From: Pilasporangium apinafurcum | Taxonomy: Eukaryota > Oomycota > Peronosporomycetes > Pythiales > Pythiaceae | Assembly (NCBI GenBank): GCA_001600495.1 | Contig: BCKE01000011.1 | Span: forward strand, 502,570 to 566,569 | DNA: 64,000 bases | Direction: 5' to 3' | Part shown: piece by piece, positions 12,467 through 22,807 of the stretch | Position numbering within the stretch: position 1 is the stretch's first letter | How the letters are laid out: each line of letters starts with the position of its first letter | Position numbers and translations under genes: made by a program | The notes under the pieces: generated by a model | Told to the model about the DNA's origin: nothing | The model's input: the letters and a program-made list of their open reading frames with translations, nothing else | Database searches by the model: none

Positions 12467-14473
12467 TTATGGATGCAGTGGATCTACAATGCTTTGATTC
12501 TCTCCTATGCATTTTTGAAGGTTTGGTGGAGATTCTAGTACTTGTTTGATGTGGGAAATACGCATGTCGGAGACGCTATGGTTGCTTTCCATGCACTGCA
12601 ACCGTGCTATTCGTTGCTGCTTCACTCGAGTATACTCACGCAAGATATCCATTAGCTCCTCTTGGTTAACGGCAACATTGTGTGCTTTTGTGATGTGTTG
12701 TGTCGTCGGTTGATCGAAGCCAGATGACGAATTCTTCCGGTGAACATTCCATTGCAGTATATGATTGGGATTTCTATATACGCTTCTATAGAAGTTGCAT
12801 AGCATGCATTCATGGCTAGTGTCATCCATGTGATGATTTTGGTGATGAAACTGAAGCTCATCAACCAAGCGCTCAATGAGTGTACGTAGGCACGACTCTT
12901 CATGTTTCAGTCGCTCACAGTCTGCTTCTTCGACCATATCAGCGAATTCATTTGCGTCATTCCAGCAAGTGCACTCGAATATCCCCGTCGATCGATATCG
13001 GAGCAGCATGTGTTTGGTCGCTTGCGTGAACCCAACCTCAAGCATTTCCAGTTTCTTGTCCATCACTCTCTTCAATTCGGCCACTTGTTTATCGTAATGA
13101 TGGATGAGCTGTTGTTTTTCCGCTTGGAGCTCTGCAGCGTATTGCTTTTGCAATCGCTCTCGTTCGGCGCGCACAGCGATATCAATCTCTGTATGCAGCT
13201 TCGATGGGGACACAATCTTGGAAAAACTTCGTGTTTTATCGCCTCCATTCGGACTGCCGCTGTTATGGTTGTCGCCATTTGAATGTGTGCTAACTGTGTT
13301 GGAGAGATTAGGCTTTCGAACAAACGGTTTGATGCTCTTAGCGAAGGAAAATGTATGGAACTGCTCCAGTTGTGTCTTCGCATAGAGTACATGTAATTGA
13401 TCCAGTTGGATGGCTTGTTCGGCTTGTTTCAATCGACTGGCGACCAACTGTTCCTGCAGTGACTGGTTCTTTGTCACAAGCGTTCGAATGAGCGTAGCTA
13501 TATGATTATTCCCGCTCCAATTTAATTTCGAAGGCGGTGGATTAGCTGAATCCACATTCGTAGACGATAATGAATTGGCCACAACATCATCATCAGTCTT
13601 ATCATCTTTGCCCTGGAAACGAAGAAAGCGAAGCAGGACGAATGTATCGACTGCGATGGTTTGCATCGTCGCTTGAACTTGCTTCAGCGACTGCATCGAG
13701 TGCCCATCAATTGAGCACAGAATGTCGCCCACATGGATGTTTCCACATGCCTCGGCTGGCCCAATGTCATTTGAATGCAAGCGACGAAAGGATTCTACCA
13801 CCAAGACTTCCTGACCACTGGCAGATGCACTGTTGGAATTGACACCAACATTGAGACCTAATCCACTTGCGTCAGTTTGCAACACCACGTCGACAAAGAA
13901 CTGCTGTCTTCCTTCTTCTCTCGGTACTGGCGTTGGTAAAGGAGTGTCCTGTTCTGGATATTGATATCTCACTTTATACTTTGATGGGATTTTCTCCGTT
14001 TCCGGTCGATCACGTTCTACTGATTCTGCATCTAAACGATTACCAGCTAATACCAGCTCCATCCCAGATGCTGAAATAGTATCACAACACTTGGGTCCTT
14101 GTTCTGTATCTTCTTGTTGATCATTAGCCGCTTCAGACTCATCGAATGCAGTTGTTTTATCACCTTTGCTGGCTGATACTGTAGTATCATTACTCTTCAA
14201 AACCTTCTCTTCTTCTTCTTCTTCTTCTTCTTCTTCTTCTTCTTCTTCTTCTTCTTCATACTCTGGTTGCAGCTGAGGAGCTACAGACAGTCGCTCACTC
14301 GCTCTTCCGATCGCGGATCGCAAATAGGACGCCACAGCGATCGGATTCATCCGTCGTGGATCCAATTTGACGTGCTGTTTCACTGGAGAACATCCTATTT
14401 CTGATGAAGAAGATGGAGACACAGCAATAGATTCTTCTGTATGCGTCATATTGTTCTTGCTCGTTGGTATCAT
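12467..14473 (-). CDS. PDZ-domain coiled-coil protein
   Basis: A single-exon gene of 668 residues. The N-terminal third is acidic and low in complexity, including an uninterrupted Glu run of about 17 residues. A PDZ-type domain follows at ~195-300: the GLGLNVG carboxylate-loop equivalent, GPAEACGNIHVGDILCSIDG, and a closing strand FVLLRFLRF. The remaining ~350 residues are mostly coiled coil (LQKQYAAELQAEKQQL region) with a basic C-terminus. PDZ domains bind C-terminal peptides, so a scaffold role is likely, but partners cannot be named. It is divergently placed to PAAF1 with about 180 bases between starts. A second in-frame Met lies at 14449. The PDZ call is good and the function is unknown. 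Confidence 0.75.
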   Translation of the reverse strand: MIPTSKNNMTHTEESIAVSPSSSSEIGCSPVKQHVKLDPRRMNPIAVASYLRSAIGRASERLSVAPQLQPEYEEEEEEEEEEEEEEEEEKVLKSNDTTVSASKGDKTTAFDESEAANDQQEDTEQGPKCCDTISASGMELVLAGNRLDAESVERDRPETEKIPSKYKVRYQYPEQDTPLPTPVPREEGRQQFFVDVVLQTDASGLGLNVGVNSNSASASGQEVLVVESFRRLHSNDIGPAEACGNIHVGDILCSIDGHSMQSLKQVQATMQTIAVDTFVLLRFLRFQGKDDKTDDDVVANSLSSTNVDSANPPPSKLNWSGNNHIATLIRTLVTKNQSLQEQLVASRLKQAEQAIQLDQLHVLYAKTQLEQFHTFSFAKSIKPFVRKPNLSNTVSTHSNGDNHNSGSPNGGDKTRSFSKIVSPSKLHTEIDIAVRAERERLQKQYAAELQAEKQQLIHHYDKQVAELKRVMDKKLEMLEVGFTQATKHMLLRYRSTGIFECTCWNDANEFADMVEEADCERLKHEESCLRTLIERLVDELQFHHQNHHMDDTSHECMLCNFYRSVYRNPNHILQWNVHRKNSSSGFDQPTTQHITKAHNVAVNQEELMDILREYTRVKQQRIARLQCMESNHSVSDMRISHIKQVLESPPNLQKCIGENQSIVDPLHP
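14209..14257. repeat. (GAA/TTC)n microsatellite inside the PDZ gene
   Basis: About 16 uninterrupted trinucleotide units encode a poly-Glu run on the minus strand. Each copy change alters length but not frame, so this tract is probably polymorphic. Confidence 0.9.
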
Positions 14474-14649
14474 TTAGTGATCGAAAGGATACGGCTTTTC
14501 AAGGTCATTCCCTCTCTAATCCGATCCATTGGATCCGTACTTAGCGAAAGTTACGCGTACTTAACGCGAATGGGAAATTCTGTAACCCGAGTCGAATTGA
14601 TTTGGATTGGCCAACAATGGCAAGAGCTAATGATTGCGCACGCTATTAC

Positions 14650-16325
14650 ATGCAGATCCAGCCGGATTGGCATGAAATCGAAGGAGATAAAGAGAGTTGC
14701 TGGTTGGATGTGTACGAACGCACAGTGATGACAGTGAAAGAAGAAATGGATGAAACAGCTTCGCGTTTGAATACGCAGATCCTCGCAAACAACAGTTCTC
14801 ACTTACAACTGCCGATGAGTGCATCCACTGCTACGTCAAAAAAAATAGCAGATTCGTCGCAGACCTGCATGTGGCCAGATCTAGTGAAGATCACCAAACA
14901 GGAGAAGCACTGGATAGAGGTTCAGGCCATGGTTGGTGGAGCCACAACGGTACGCACTGTATTTCAGGCACCTGTGGCTGTCATGAACCTTTTCCCTACA
15001 GCAGCTCATAATGCTACTGGACAACCAGCAATGGACACTACGAACTTCAAAGACATTAAAACCCACCAGAAATTGCAATTGTATTCCGTGGATATCTCTA
15101 TTGACGAGCAAAAGGGTGTTGTGGGTGGGTCAGAGGGGTTCTGTGCGCTTTGGAATACACTAAAGCCATGCGATCAGGTTGTACCGCTCGTGGGCCATGT
15201 GTTGGACGTCTCAACTGTGAAATTTTTCCCCAGCTCAAAAGTGGTGCTTACTGGTTCACTGGACTTTACGCTGCGCATCTGGAGCGTCGAGAATGGACTA
15301 TGTGCAGCAGTGCTAAAGGGCCATCGAGGCGGTGTGCAGGATGCGGCAATCATTGGCAAAGGGAGGAATGTGTTGTGTAAGTATTGACATTACTTGCTTA
15401 GTGATGCTATGCTGACTGTATTGATATCTTACCGATGGATGTCCATGTTGTTGCAGCGTGTGCGTCCGATGGATTGATCCATCTTTGGTGTTGTGGTAAC
15501 CAGCAAGTAATCGCCAAGTGGGGGAACGATGACCAAAGTCCAGTGCATTGTCTGTCCCTGTTGGATGATTCCACGGGATACTATACGAGTTCGCCAGGAC
15601 GAGAGGAAGCTTTGCCCGCTCCGTATCAGAATGAGGCAGAAACAGCGGGGAAAGTTCTCTTTGCGGGGCTCGAAAACGGCGAAACACTTGGCGTAGATAT
15701 TCGAGCACGCTCTGCAGTAAGTGATGAACTCTGGTCGCATCCATATCCCTCCATATACTGGGATATGATGATTAACATGGAATTTCTGTTGTTGATTATG
15801 ATGTGCAGGTCGCAAATTTGCCTGGAACGGCAGCAATATTGTCGTGCATGGCCAGTAGTGGTGAAGCAGCTCCGATGCTGTTTACGGGAAGTGAAGACGG
15901 CATTCTCGCTAAGTGGGATCTGCGCTATACACGGTATTGGGAACACTGCTAGTATCCTTCTATACATATTCGCCATTCAATCTAATTGGATCATGATCTT
16001 CTCTGTGATGCCGTCATTGTTTCCGTTCAGGACTCCGATGTATTTGGTATCACGTAGCTCTGCTGCGATTCATCAATTGGCTCTGTCGGGTGATACACTC
16101 TGGAGCGCGCACGGTGATGGCGTTTGCTGCAACTGGAGCAATTTGACTCATATAACTGCCCCAACAAAAGATGAAAAAAGCAATGCGTTTCCATATATCT
16201 CGACGGAGTTGACGGGTCCACAATACGATGCTGTGCGTAGTGTCGCTGTGATGCCTGAGACAGGAAAAGTGTTCACAGCGAGTCGAGATGGTCAATTGCG
16301 TGAGTACATTCCACATTTCCTATAG
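14650..16325 (+). CDS. PAAF1: proteasomal ATPase-associated factor 1 (Rpn14-like WD40 chaperone)
   Basis: PAAF1/Rpn14 binds Rpt subunits and chaperones assembly of the 19S proteasome base. Exons are 14650-15376, 15457-15716, 15809-15933 and 16031-16325, all in frame with GT..AG ends. From the Met at 14650 the protein is 468 residues; the frame is open to a Met at 14602. Human PAAF1 begins with a similar IQSDW segment, matched here by IQPDW directly after 14650. WD repeats include GHVLDVSTVKFFPS, LDFTLRIWSVENG, KGHRGGVQDAAI with GKGRNV just after it, and a final VFTASRDGQLREY. The order and the 'GRNV' segment match PAAF1 rather than other WD40 proteins. It converges on the transporter gene to its right. 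Confidence 0.9.
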
Positions 16326-16484
16326 AATATGAAATGTGCAGTTCTGAGAAATAGTCAAGGAAAAGAGACCATAAACAGAAACGAAGACATATATTTGTAT
16401 TTAATTCCAAACACATTTATTTCACAGCTTCTCTTTGTAGTTGAAAAAATATGGCTACAGGTTCAGATCGCGTTCTATTTCACA

Positions 16485-18062
16485 TTAAACATGAAGAGCA
16501 TTATTCAGCTTATTGGAGTTGTGGTACTCTTTGCTTTCTCTTCGCACCAAGTCTGCGCGTTTCTTCGATGCCGCTGCACTCGATGCATCCATGTCAATCA
16601 CTACTACTTGATGGACTGGATACTTGCCATTCTCTTCATCTGAATCCTGAACACTTCCCAACTGTTTGCCGTCTTTAACGTCGCTATCCGCGAGTGAAAC
16701 AGGCTCGTAGACTGCGAGTTCTTGCTCCATGGGTGAGTGTTTTAGGAAAGTATACAGCAGCATCCCACACGTCGCCACAACCAGTCCGATAATATTGATC
16801 GGAATCAGTTGATCACCAAAGATAAACACTGCCAACAGCACCTGTGTCACATCCTTGAAGCTGCCCGCAATACCTAGCGAAAGCGCCGACGTTTTCTTGA
16901 CCAGCAAAATTTCGACAAAGATGAGCACGAAGGCGAGACAGCCGCTGATAAAGATAAATACCAAAGAGAGCATTAGCAGCTGACCATCCAGAAAAAACTT
17001 GGACGTCAGCATCTCCTTGCCCTCAGATAACACAGCGATCGGCAATAGTCCTAATGCGCTACTGGGAGAGATGTAGTACACCACAGCCAGGATTTTGTTA
17101 GTCGATTCATCCATTTCTTTGAGAAGTGACTGCGTGAGCACCCATCGCAATGTTCCGAGAATCGCGGCAGTCAGTACAAGCAAAAAACCATGCAATACAA
17201 ACTGCGTGGAGCCATAACTCGCTAATGCAATTCCCGATGAAATCAATAAAGTCACTGCTGCAAGCGCATATGATGGTCGCTGATGACCCAAACATATCGA
17301 AAACAACAAGTTCCTGTAGAAACAACATGATGATTAAAGCAATTAGAGTGAGTTGATTGCGTACTTCCACATAATTATATGAATAATAGATAAAATAAAA
17401 CCGTACCAGACGTTGGCAGTGGACTTGACAATCGTGTAAAACGTGACCGTGATGTAAAACAGCGACAAGTTCGAGAGCATAATATCGAGTGCTGTGCAGA
17501 GCCCAATGGGCACAGCCAGTCGCCAATACGTCGACACAGGCAGTTTGCTCATCGGTGTGACGCTGCAGCAACGGTCGACGATCCGTGAGAGCACGCACTT
17601 GATAAACATATTGAAGCACGTCATCGACGTGGCAAACGGGTATCCACCGTCTGCCCAAACGCGCAAGAACCATTTGTTAAACAGCGTCATGCCGATGCTG
17701 ATCGCGTACCACAGCACCACGTACACGCTCACATCCAGTGCATGCAACACGACGTGGAATTGTAGCCTACCGCTGCAGAAACTGCCGTGCGTTGGTTGAC
17801 TACTGCTTATCTTCTGTTTGGTTTGCAGTAAATAGAGCGTCATCAACCGTAGGACCAGTGCTACTGAGAGCATTGCTGTGCAGGTAATTATCAGCGCAGC
17901 TGTTTGGTCTTCATGTTTGATGTCCTGTGGACGCGCAGAAGCTGCCTGGAGCGACGGCATCGCCGTCAACAGCACCGGCGCGGTGGACGATTCCATTGTG
18001 GGCATGTGCTGTTGCTGGTGGTGATAATTGCTGATTGATGGAGACAGCAAAGTAGAGAGCAT
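16485..18062 (-). CDS. SLC35C2-like nucleotide-sugar/triose-phosphate transporter family protein
   Basis: Two exons, 18062-17407 and 17313-16485, give 494 residues. It is a drug/metabolite-transporter-fold protein with about ten membrane spans. Diagnostic segments follow SLC35C2 order: SIGMTLFNKWFL, TALDIMLSNLSLFYITVTFYT, IVKSTANVW, GTLRWVLTQ, EILLVKKTSALSLGIAGSFKD, and FGDQLIPINIIGL. SLC35C2 relatives act in the early Golgi and influence protein fucosylation, but the substrate cannot be read from sequence. An extra N-terminal region of about 100 residues with one more hydrophobic stretch precedes the conserved core. The C-terminal tail is acidic and then basic and probably faces the cytosol. 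Confidence 0.85.
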
Positions 18063-19004
18063 AATGACAACTGTACATCAGTTCAATAGGTAAAACAATG
18101 ACTAGAAGATATTAACAAGCAATCCGCGAGCCAACGGTGCCAGTTTTCAGTTGTTTTCCTAAACTCAAAAAATCCGCAACTGCCTTTTAGCACATAATAT
18201 TTTGGCATAGGATAGTTTTTTATTTGTAATGATGAACAAAGCAAACAGCGTTCAAATCGAACTAGTGGTTGTCGAGTAATTAGCAGTCAAAGATGAGTAT
18301 TCGCTTCCATTTTGGCATTGTTTTAGCTTGATGGTCATCGTTTTTATTTCTTTTGATTCATAATTCGTTTCATATATGTCATTTACCCTAACCATATTGA
18401 ATAAAATGAGCTCTAATATTGTCAAGAGTGTTTGTCGTCCAAGTAATTTGGCGGCAATCTTCGAGTTATTGGTGCAATACTGTTGGTGTCTTAAGCCACT
18501 CTTCAGCACTTGAGTTCCATACTATGTGCTACAGAGTATATCATTGGACAAAAATGGTATTGTGGTATTTTTTATGTTCTGAACGACCTTGAGAATCGCA
18601 AAATCGATGACCATCTGACAGAAAATGCAAATTTTGTCGTACCAGTTCTCCTCTCTGGATGCTACGACTTGGATAATAATCACGGGAAACAAGTTTTCTT
18701 GGACGGATCTGTTTCGAACTGCCACACATTTTCGTAGAGCACGAATAGCGGATTTTTTGGATTTTGGCCAACCTAAGAATTAGGCTGTTTTTGGCTCCCT
18801 TGACTTGCGGATTGCTTGTTAAAAAAAGATTATTTTATAATAATATAAGTTATTTAATTGCTAAACTCCCATTACAGTGACCCCGGGCAAAAGAGGTACA
18901 GTAGTGGATGGGCTGTTCATCATTGCCGCTTCTAACAGCCCAACAATTGCTCTTATGGTGGGAGCTATGCGTGTTCTATCATACTCTCTATACTATTATA
19001 ATAA
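18063..19004. other. intergenic, no recognisable gene
   Basis: AT-rich sequence. A 75-codon plus-strand frame near 18510-18737 has no motif I know and ends in stops on both sides; it may be a transposon remnant. It borders the cluster of element-like genes at 19-24 kb. Confidence 0.4.
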
Positions 19005-20079
19005 TTAAATCATCTCTGCAAGTGTGGCCTTCTTTCTTCGAAGCACTTCGAGGTCTACAAGTAACTCCGCTATTATGCCCTCATCTGTCTCATTTCCCAG
19101 CATTCGCCGTAAGTGAATGATTCGGTCACATATTCGAGTCCATTTTTGAAAAATGGCTCGTTCGTCGGCTCGTTCGGCACGGCGATCGGCGCGGTCAGCT
19201 CGCCTGGCGAGTAGTGCGACAAGTTCCTCTTGGAAGGTGGACGTATTTCTTGGTGCAGAAACTCGGTTGAATCTATTATTTGTGGTGCGGTGACGATAGT
19301 TTGCATCTGATGACGCCATATTGGAATCATTAGTATGTTCAGAAGGGATACTTGCTGAAGTAAGCAACCGCAGCTGTTCCGATGATTGCTCATTCTCTCC
19401 TTTTTCTCTTGATGGTACAACTTCCGGGGTCTCTTGTGGCAGTACCTCCGTATGTTCGCTCCTAATTTCACTTGGATAAAGTTCAACTAGGTCTGTCGTT
19501 TTGTGTTGCGATCCATCATCCTGTCGGCTACTGTTCTCTCCTGTAGGTGATGATGGTGGCTGTGTTGTGATGGAGTGCGTTTCTTCTACGGCGCTTACCT
19601 CCGTCTGCGAGTGTGTCTCTTCGTTGGCATCCATTGTTTTGTCTTCGCGGAGTATGTCGTGTACAATGTAAAAGTATGGGTACTTTAACTTGATAGCGTA
19701 GACCATCTCCGGTGGGTCCTGTTCTTCATTGCCAAAGGTGTCGTATTTGCTGAGAAATTTCCGGTACTTGATCCGGAGTTTCGCGATTTTAGTCTTCACT
19801 TGTGGCACAGTCTTATCTACCGCGAGGATTTGTGGTCACATCCATCAATAGAATCAATGCCATCAAATTCCAATGTCAGAATGATAAGCAAAAAAAGATA
19901 GTGTGCACTTGAGGAAAATGACCTGATGCCGTCGCTTCAATGAACGCCCTGTAGAAGCGTAGCTTCAACACTTTATACGACTCAACATTCTCCTTCCAGA
20001 ACGCCAGCAACGCTTCTGTTTCTTCCTCCGACCAGAGCACAGGATACCGGACGTTCACGGATGTGAACGCCGCACTCAT
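19005..20079 (-). CDS. Myb/SANT-like DNA-binding protein of mobile-element type
   Basis: Exons 20079-19923 and 19816-19005 join in phase to give 322 residues. The N-terminus has a trihelix/SANT-like pattern: LWSEEETEALLAFW, a second helix around KVLKLRFYRAF and a third around KTKIAKLRIKYRKF. This fits the Myb/SANT-like domain found in plant and oomycete transposon-derived genes. A Ser/Thr/Glu-rich linker follows. A basic/acidic heptad stretch (RADRADRRAERADER) precedes a conserved C-terminal block KWTRICDRIIHLRR...KKATLAEM. That block recurs at 12.2 kb and 21.8 kb, so this is a multicopy family, possibly the DNA-binding partner of a PIF/Harbinger-type transposase. No transposase or terminal repeats were found next to it. 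It appears intact. Confidence 0.6.
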
Positions 20080-20700
20080 GCTGATAGTTTTTCTTTGGCG
20101 TTGTTTCCGTTCAAAAATCATACTAAACTGATGATTTGCAACCAATAGCAGCCGTTCATTAAATAAATATCGGCCAATAAACAATTTGAAATAGGTAATT
20201 AGCCTATATTCCCCACTTGTACAACACATTGTAGAAATGATGTGGGAAATAAAGATTAAAACTAAGATTGCCTTGAGAGTAGACTTTAGAATTCATTGGA
20301 TGGAGAGACTCCTTGGTGGCTGTTGCTGCGTGCGCAATCATCTTGAAAGGCCTTGTTGACGATCAATTGCATTTCCAGAAAAATGAAATTATACACCTTG
20401 GGTGGGGAAAAAAGGTTAAGATATATGGAGTCAGAAAAATCAAGTATACACCACAAGGTACTTCTCAGGAGTTTGAGAGTTTCTCATTTCAGTGGCAACT
20501 CTTGAATGAATTGTCTCCGGCTTCTCACTAGCGAAGCATATTGAATTCAAGTATTTATCACCTCACGTCCTAGCAGCCATCCATTGAGTGTTGTTTCAAT
20601 ACCATTTGCCAAGATAGAAAGAACTGCAGCTTTGAGAAACAACATAATCAAAAAATCGAACCAACTACGAGGTGTCCTTGTTTTTGAACGTTATGATAAA

Positions 20701-21694
20701 ATGGCATCAACGAGCGACGGTATTGAAGAGAACACCACTAAAAAGTGGAAAGCCCGCCCGGATTTTGCGGAACGGAAAGTTCGACAAAAGCAAATAGTCT
20801 ACACCACTGTGAAGACTGGGTGGCGAAAGTTTTGTAAAGACAAAAGAATAGCAAAAAAGATTGATGAGGCTGTGCGAGTTTGTTCAAGAATAGTGTGTGA
20901 GGCATCTATGCTGGCATCCGTCCATGTTTTGCGATTATTGGAAGCTGGCGAAGAACTCCCTGCATTGGATAATAACTTCTTCAATCAATGCTCATCTGCG
21001 ATAGCCAACTTGGCCGGCAACAGAAAGGTCGCCAATCCTGAATTGGAAACCAGTCGAAATATTTACAGGACCCAGCACCCTTCAGTTTATGAACCGACAG
21101 AGAAGAAATCCTATATGACTCAGATATTGGTTATGATCGCTCAGCACGCAAGACAGAATTTTCAAGTCAGCAACCGATTGACGTTCTACTCCCGGTTGTG
21201 TAAGTAGATGCGCCTGCAGATACGTCTTCACAACAGTGACTATTTTGAAAAGCACCAAGGCAAGATAACCAAGAGTGCTGTTTCATTGCTGGTCCGTGCA
21301 AGCACCCAAACTCAGTATAGCTTATTCGGTCAGATGCTCGTGTATGGAGATGCAAGTTTCACAAGCTCAGTTAAAGGCAACATTGCTGTTCCCACAACGA
21401 CCCTACGGAAGAAAATTGGTTCCAGGTGTCGTGTTGTTGATGTGGACGAGCAAGCTATGTTGTACTTGTCACAAGAAGATGAAGGGGTTCGTCCTTAACG
21501 AGAAAATTGTCAGTGACGGTCTTTATGGTGTGCGACACTGCGAAAATAGTGAATGCCATCACACATTGTGGGACCGTGATATCAACGCCGCAATCAACAT
21601 TTTGAGACTATTCATCGACCAAGTGAAGAAAAAGAGGAGACTCGAGGCGTTCACGAGGAAAAAGAATGAATTGGTACTCGAAATCAAAAACTGA
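20701..21694 (+). pseudogene. degenerate Fanzor (eukaryotic TnpB-like RNA-guided nuclease) gene
   Basis: Three pieces in order make up a Fanzor-like protein. The first, 20701-21204, is basic and helical (KTGWRKFCKDKRIAKKIDEAV region). After an in-frame TAG at 21205 the frame continues to about 21448 with a YGDASF segment, the RuvC-II-type site with the GNIAVPT loop. The reading frame then shifts to TSKLCCTCHKKM, the four-Cys zinc finger (C..C ... C....C) and WDRDINAAINIL, the RuvC-III motif. The end is at 21694. The RuvC-I segment and much of the middle are missing, and the remaining length (about 330 codons) is well under a usual Fanzor. Known family: Fanzors are reprogrammable RNA-guided nucleases carried by eukaryotic transposons. 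This copy is dead; no repaired sequence is proposed. Confidence 0.75.
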
Positions 21695-21811
21695 AGTGAT
21701 AAACGTCCCCACTGCTATGATTCCGGAAACGGATGAGTGTAATCTGAAATTAGTTATGTGTCTTGCTCTAGCGCTCCAAGTCGTGCTACCCATATCCACC
21801 ATCATCTCTTC

Positions 21812-22555
21812 TTAAAGGCGTTCACGCAACTCGCGCTTCTTCTTGTAAAGAAACATCAAATCCGCGTGCACTGCGTTCCGAATATTCACATCCGTTACGA
21901 GCGTCATTTGTTGGACTAAGCTCAAAATTCGATCTGACACACAGATCCATTGTTGTAAGTACTCATGTTGTTGCCGAAGAATCGATTGTTCAACCGCTCG
22001 TTGGTCACGTCGCTGTGCACGGTCTTCATGTCTTGCGAGAAACTCGAGAAGTTGCTGGTGCATGGAGCAAATGTTCGCACTGTCTAGGTTAGAACAATGA
22101 TACTTAGGAGAGACCTGTGCTCTATCCAAAGTACCCATCGGAGATACTTCTTGCACTCGAACAGCATCGGCGTCACTTCCCACACTCGTTTTGTCACTTG
22201 TGTCTTCGTCTTCAATACTCATGTAGATTGAATTGCAATCAGTAGCCTCCACAATCCGAGGACAACCATCATCGCAAGTATAGATGCTATTCATTTTTTT
22301 CTGCGCAATGAGCCCCAGCATGGACTCCTTGGACTTATTTTTGTACCCTGTCACTTTTAATGTGGCACAGATCTTGCGCACATCGCGGAATCGAATTGCA
22401 TTCGTCGAGATACCGCGGATGGCTTGCACATACGCGCGACTGGTGCCGTTGTGTGCCTCCACATCCACCTCTACCTCCGCTATGGTTAAACCATCGAAAT
22501 GCCATGAGTTTCCACCAATTATGTCTTCCGTTGTATCGATATGTATTCCATTCAT
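21812..22555 (-). CDS. element-family protein with conserved WD-like 'QW..DRI' C-terminal block
   Basis: A one-exon frame of 247 residues without breaks. Around residues 50-85 (RFRDVRKICATLKVTGYK...MLGLIAQKK) the helix-loop-helix spacing resembles a SAP-like DNA-binding motif; this is a resemblance only. The middle is acidic and Ser-rich. The C-terminus repeats the family block seen at 12.2 and 19.0 kb: a Gln/Leu-rich helix with RRDQRAVEQ, then QQWICVSDRILSL and ADLMFLYKKKRELRERL. The conserved C-terminus joined to a different N-terminus suggests a shared interaction or dimerisation module with swapped DNA-binding parts. It starts 252 bases from the divergent gene at 22808. Confidence 0.5.
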   Translation of the reverse strand: MNGIHIDTTEDIIGGNSWHFDGLTIAEVEVDVEAHNGTSRAYVQAIRGISTNAIRFRDVRKICATLKVTGYKNKSKESMLGLIAQKKMNSIYTCDDGCPRIVEATDCNSIYMSIEDEDTSDKTSVGSDADAVRVQEVSPMGTLDRAQVSPKYHCSNLDSANICSMHQQLLEFLARHEDRAQRRDQRAVEQSILRQQHEYLQQWICVSDRILSLVQQMTLVTDVNIRNAVHADLMFLYKKKRELRERL

Positions 22556-22807
22556 GATGATATTGCAAGTTGCCGCACCAGCTCATATATGAAATGCATG
22601 CAGGCTGGGCTGAAGAAGAGTGATGGTCATGTGTGCACAAAGCCCGCATCCAGGATCCGATCTAGCCAATCAGCGAGCGTATAATGAAATAATTAGCCAA
22701 TTGCTGGTTTTTTTGAAGTTCTATAAGCCAATCAAATTTGCGCATTTGTTGCTGTTAAAACCATTGAAAGAGCACACCCATGCCATTGGAAGTGGAAAAA
22801 TCACAAG
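22556..22807. promoter_or_regulatory. divergent promoter with three CCAAT boxes
   Basis: Three AGCCAAT motifs lie within 73 bases (22664, 22695 and 22726) between the divergent starts at 22555 (minus) and 22808 (plus). CCAAT is the NF-Y site and is a common promoter element. The regular ~31-base spacing is notable. Function is inferred. Confidence 0.4.
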
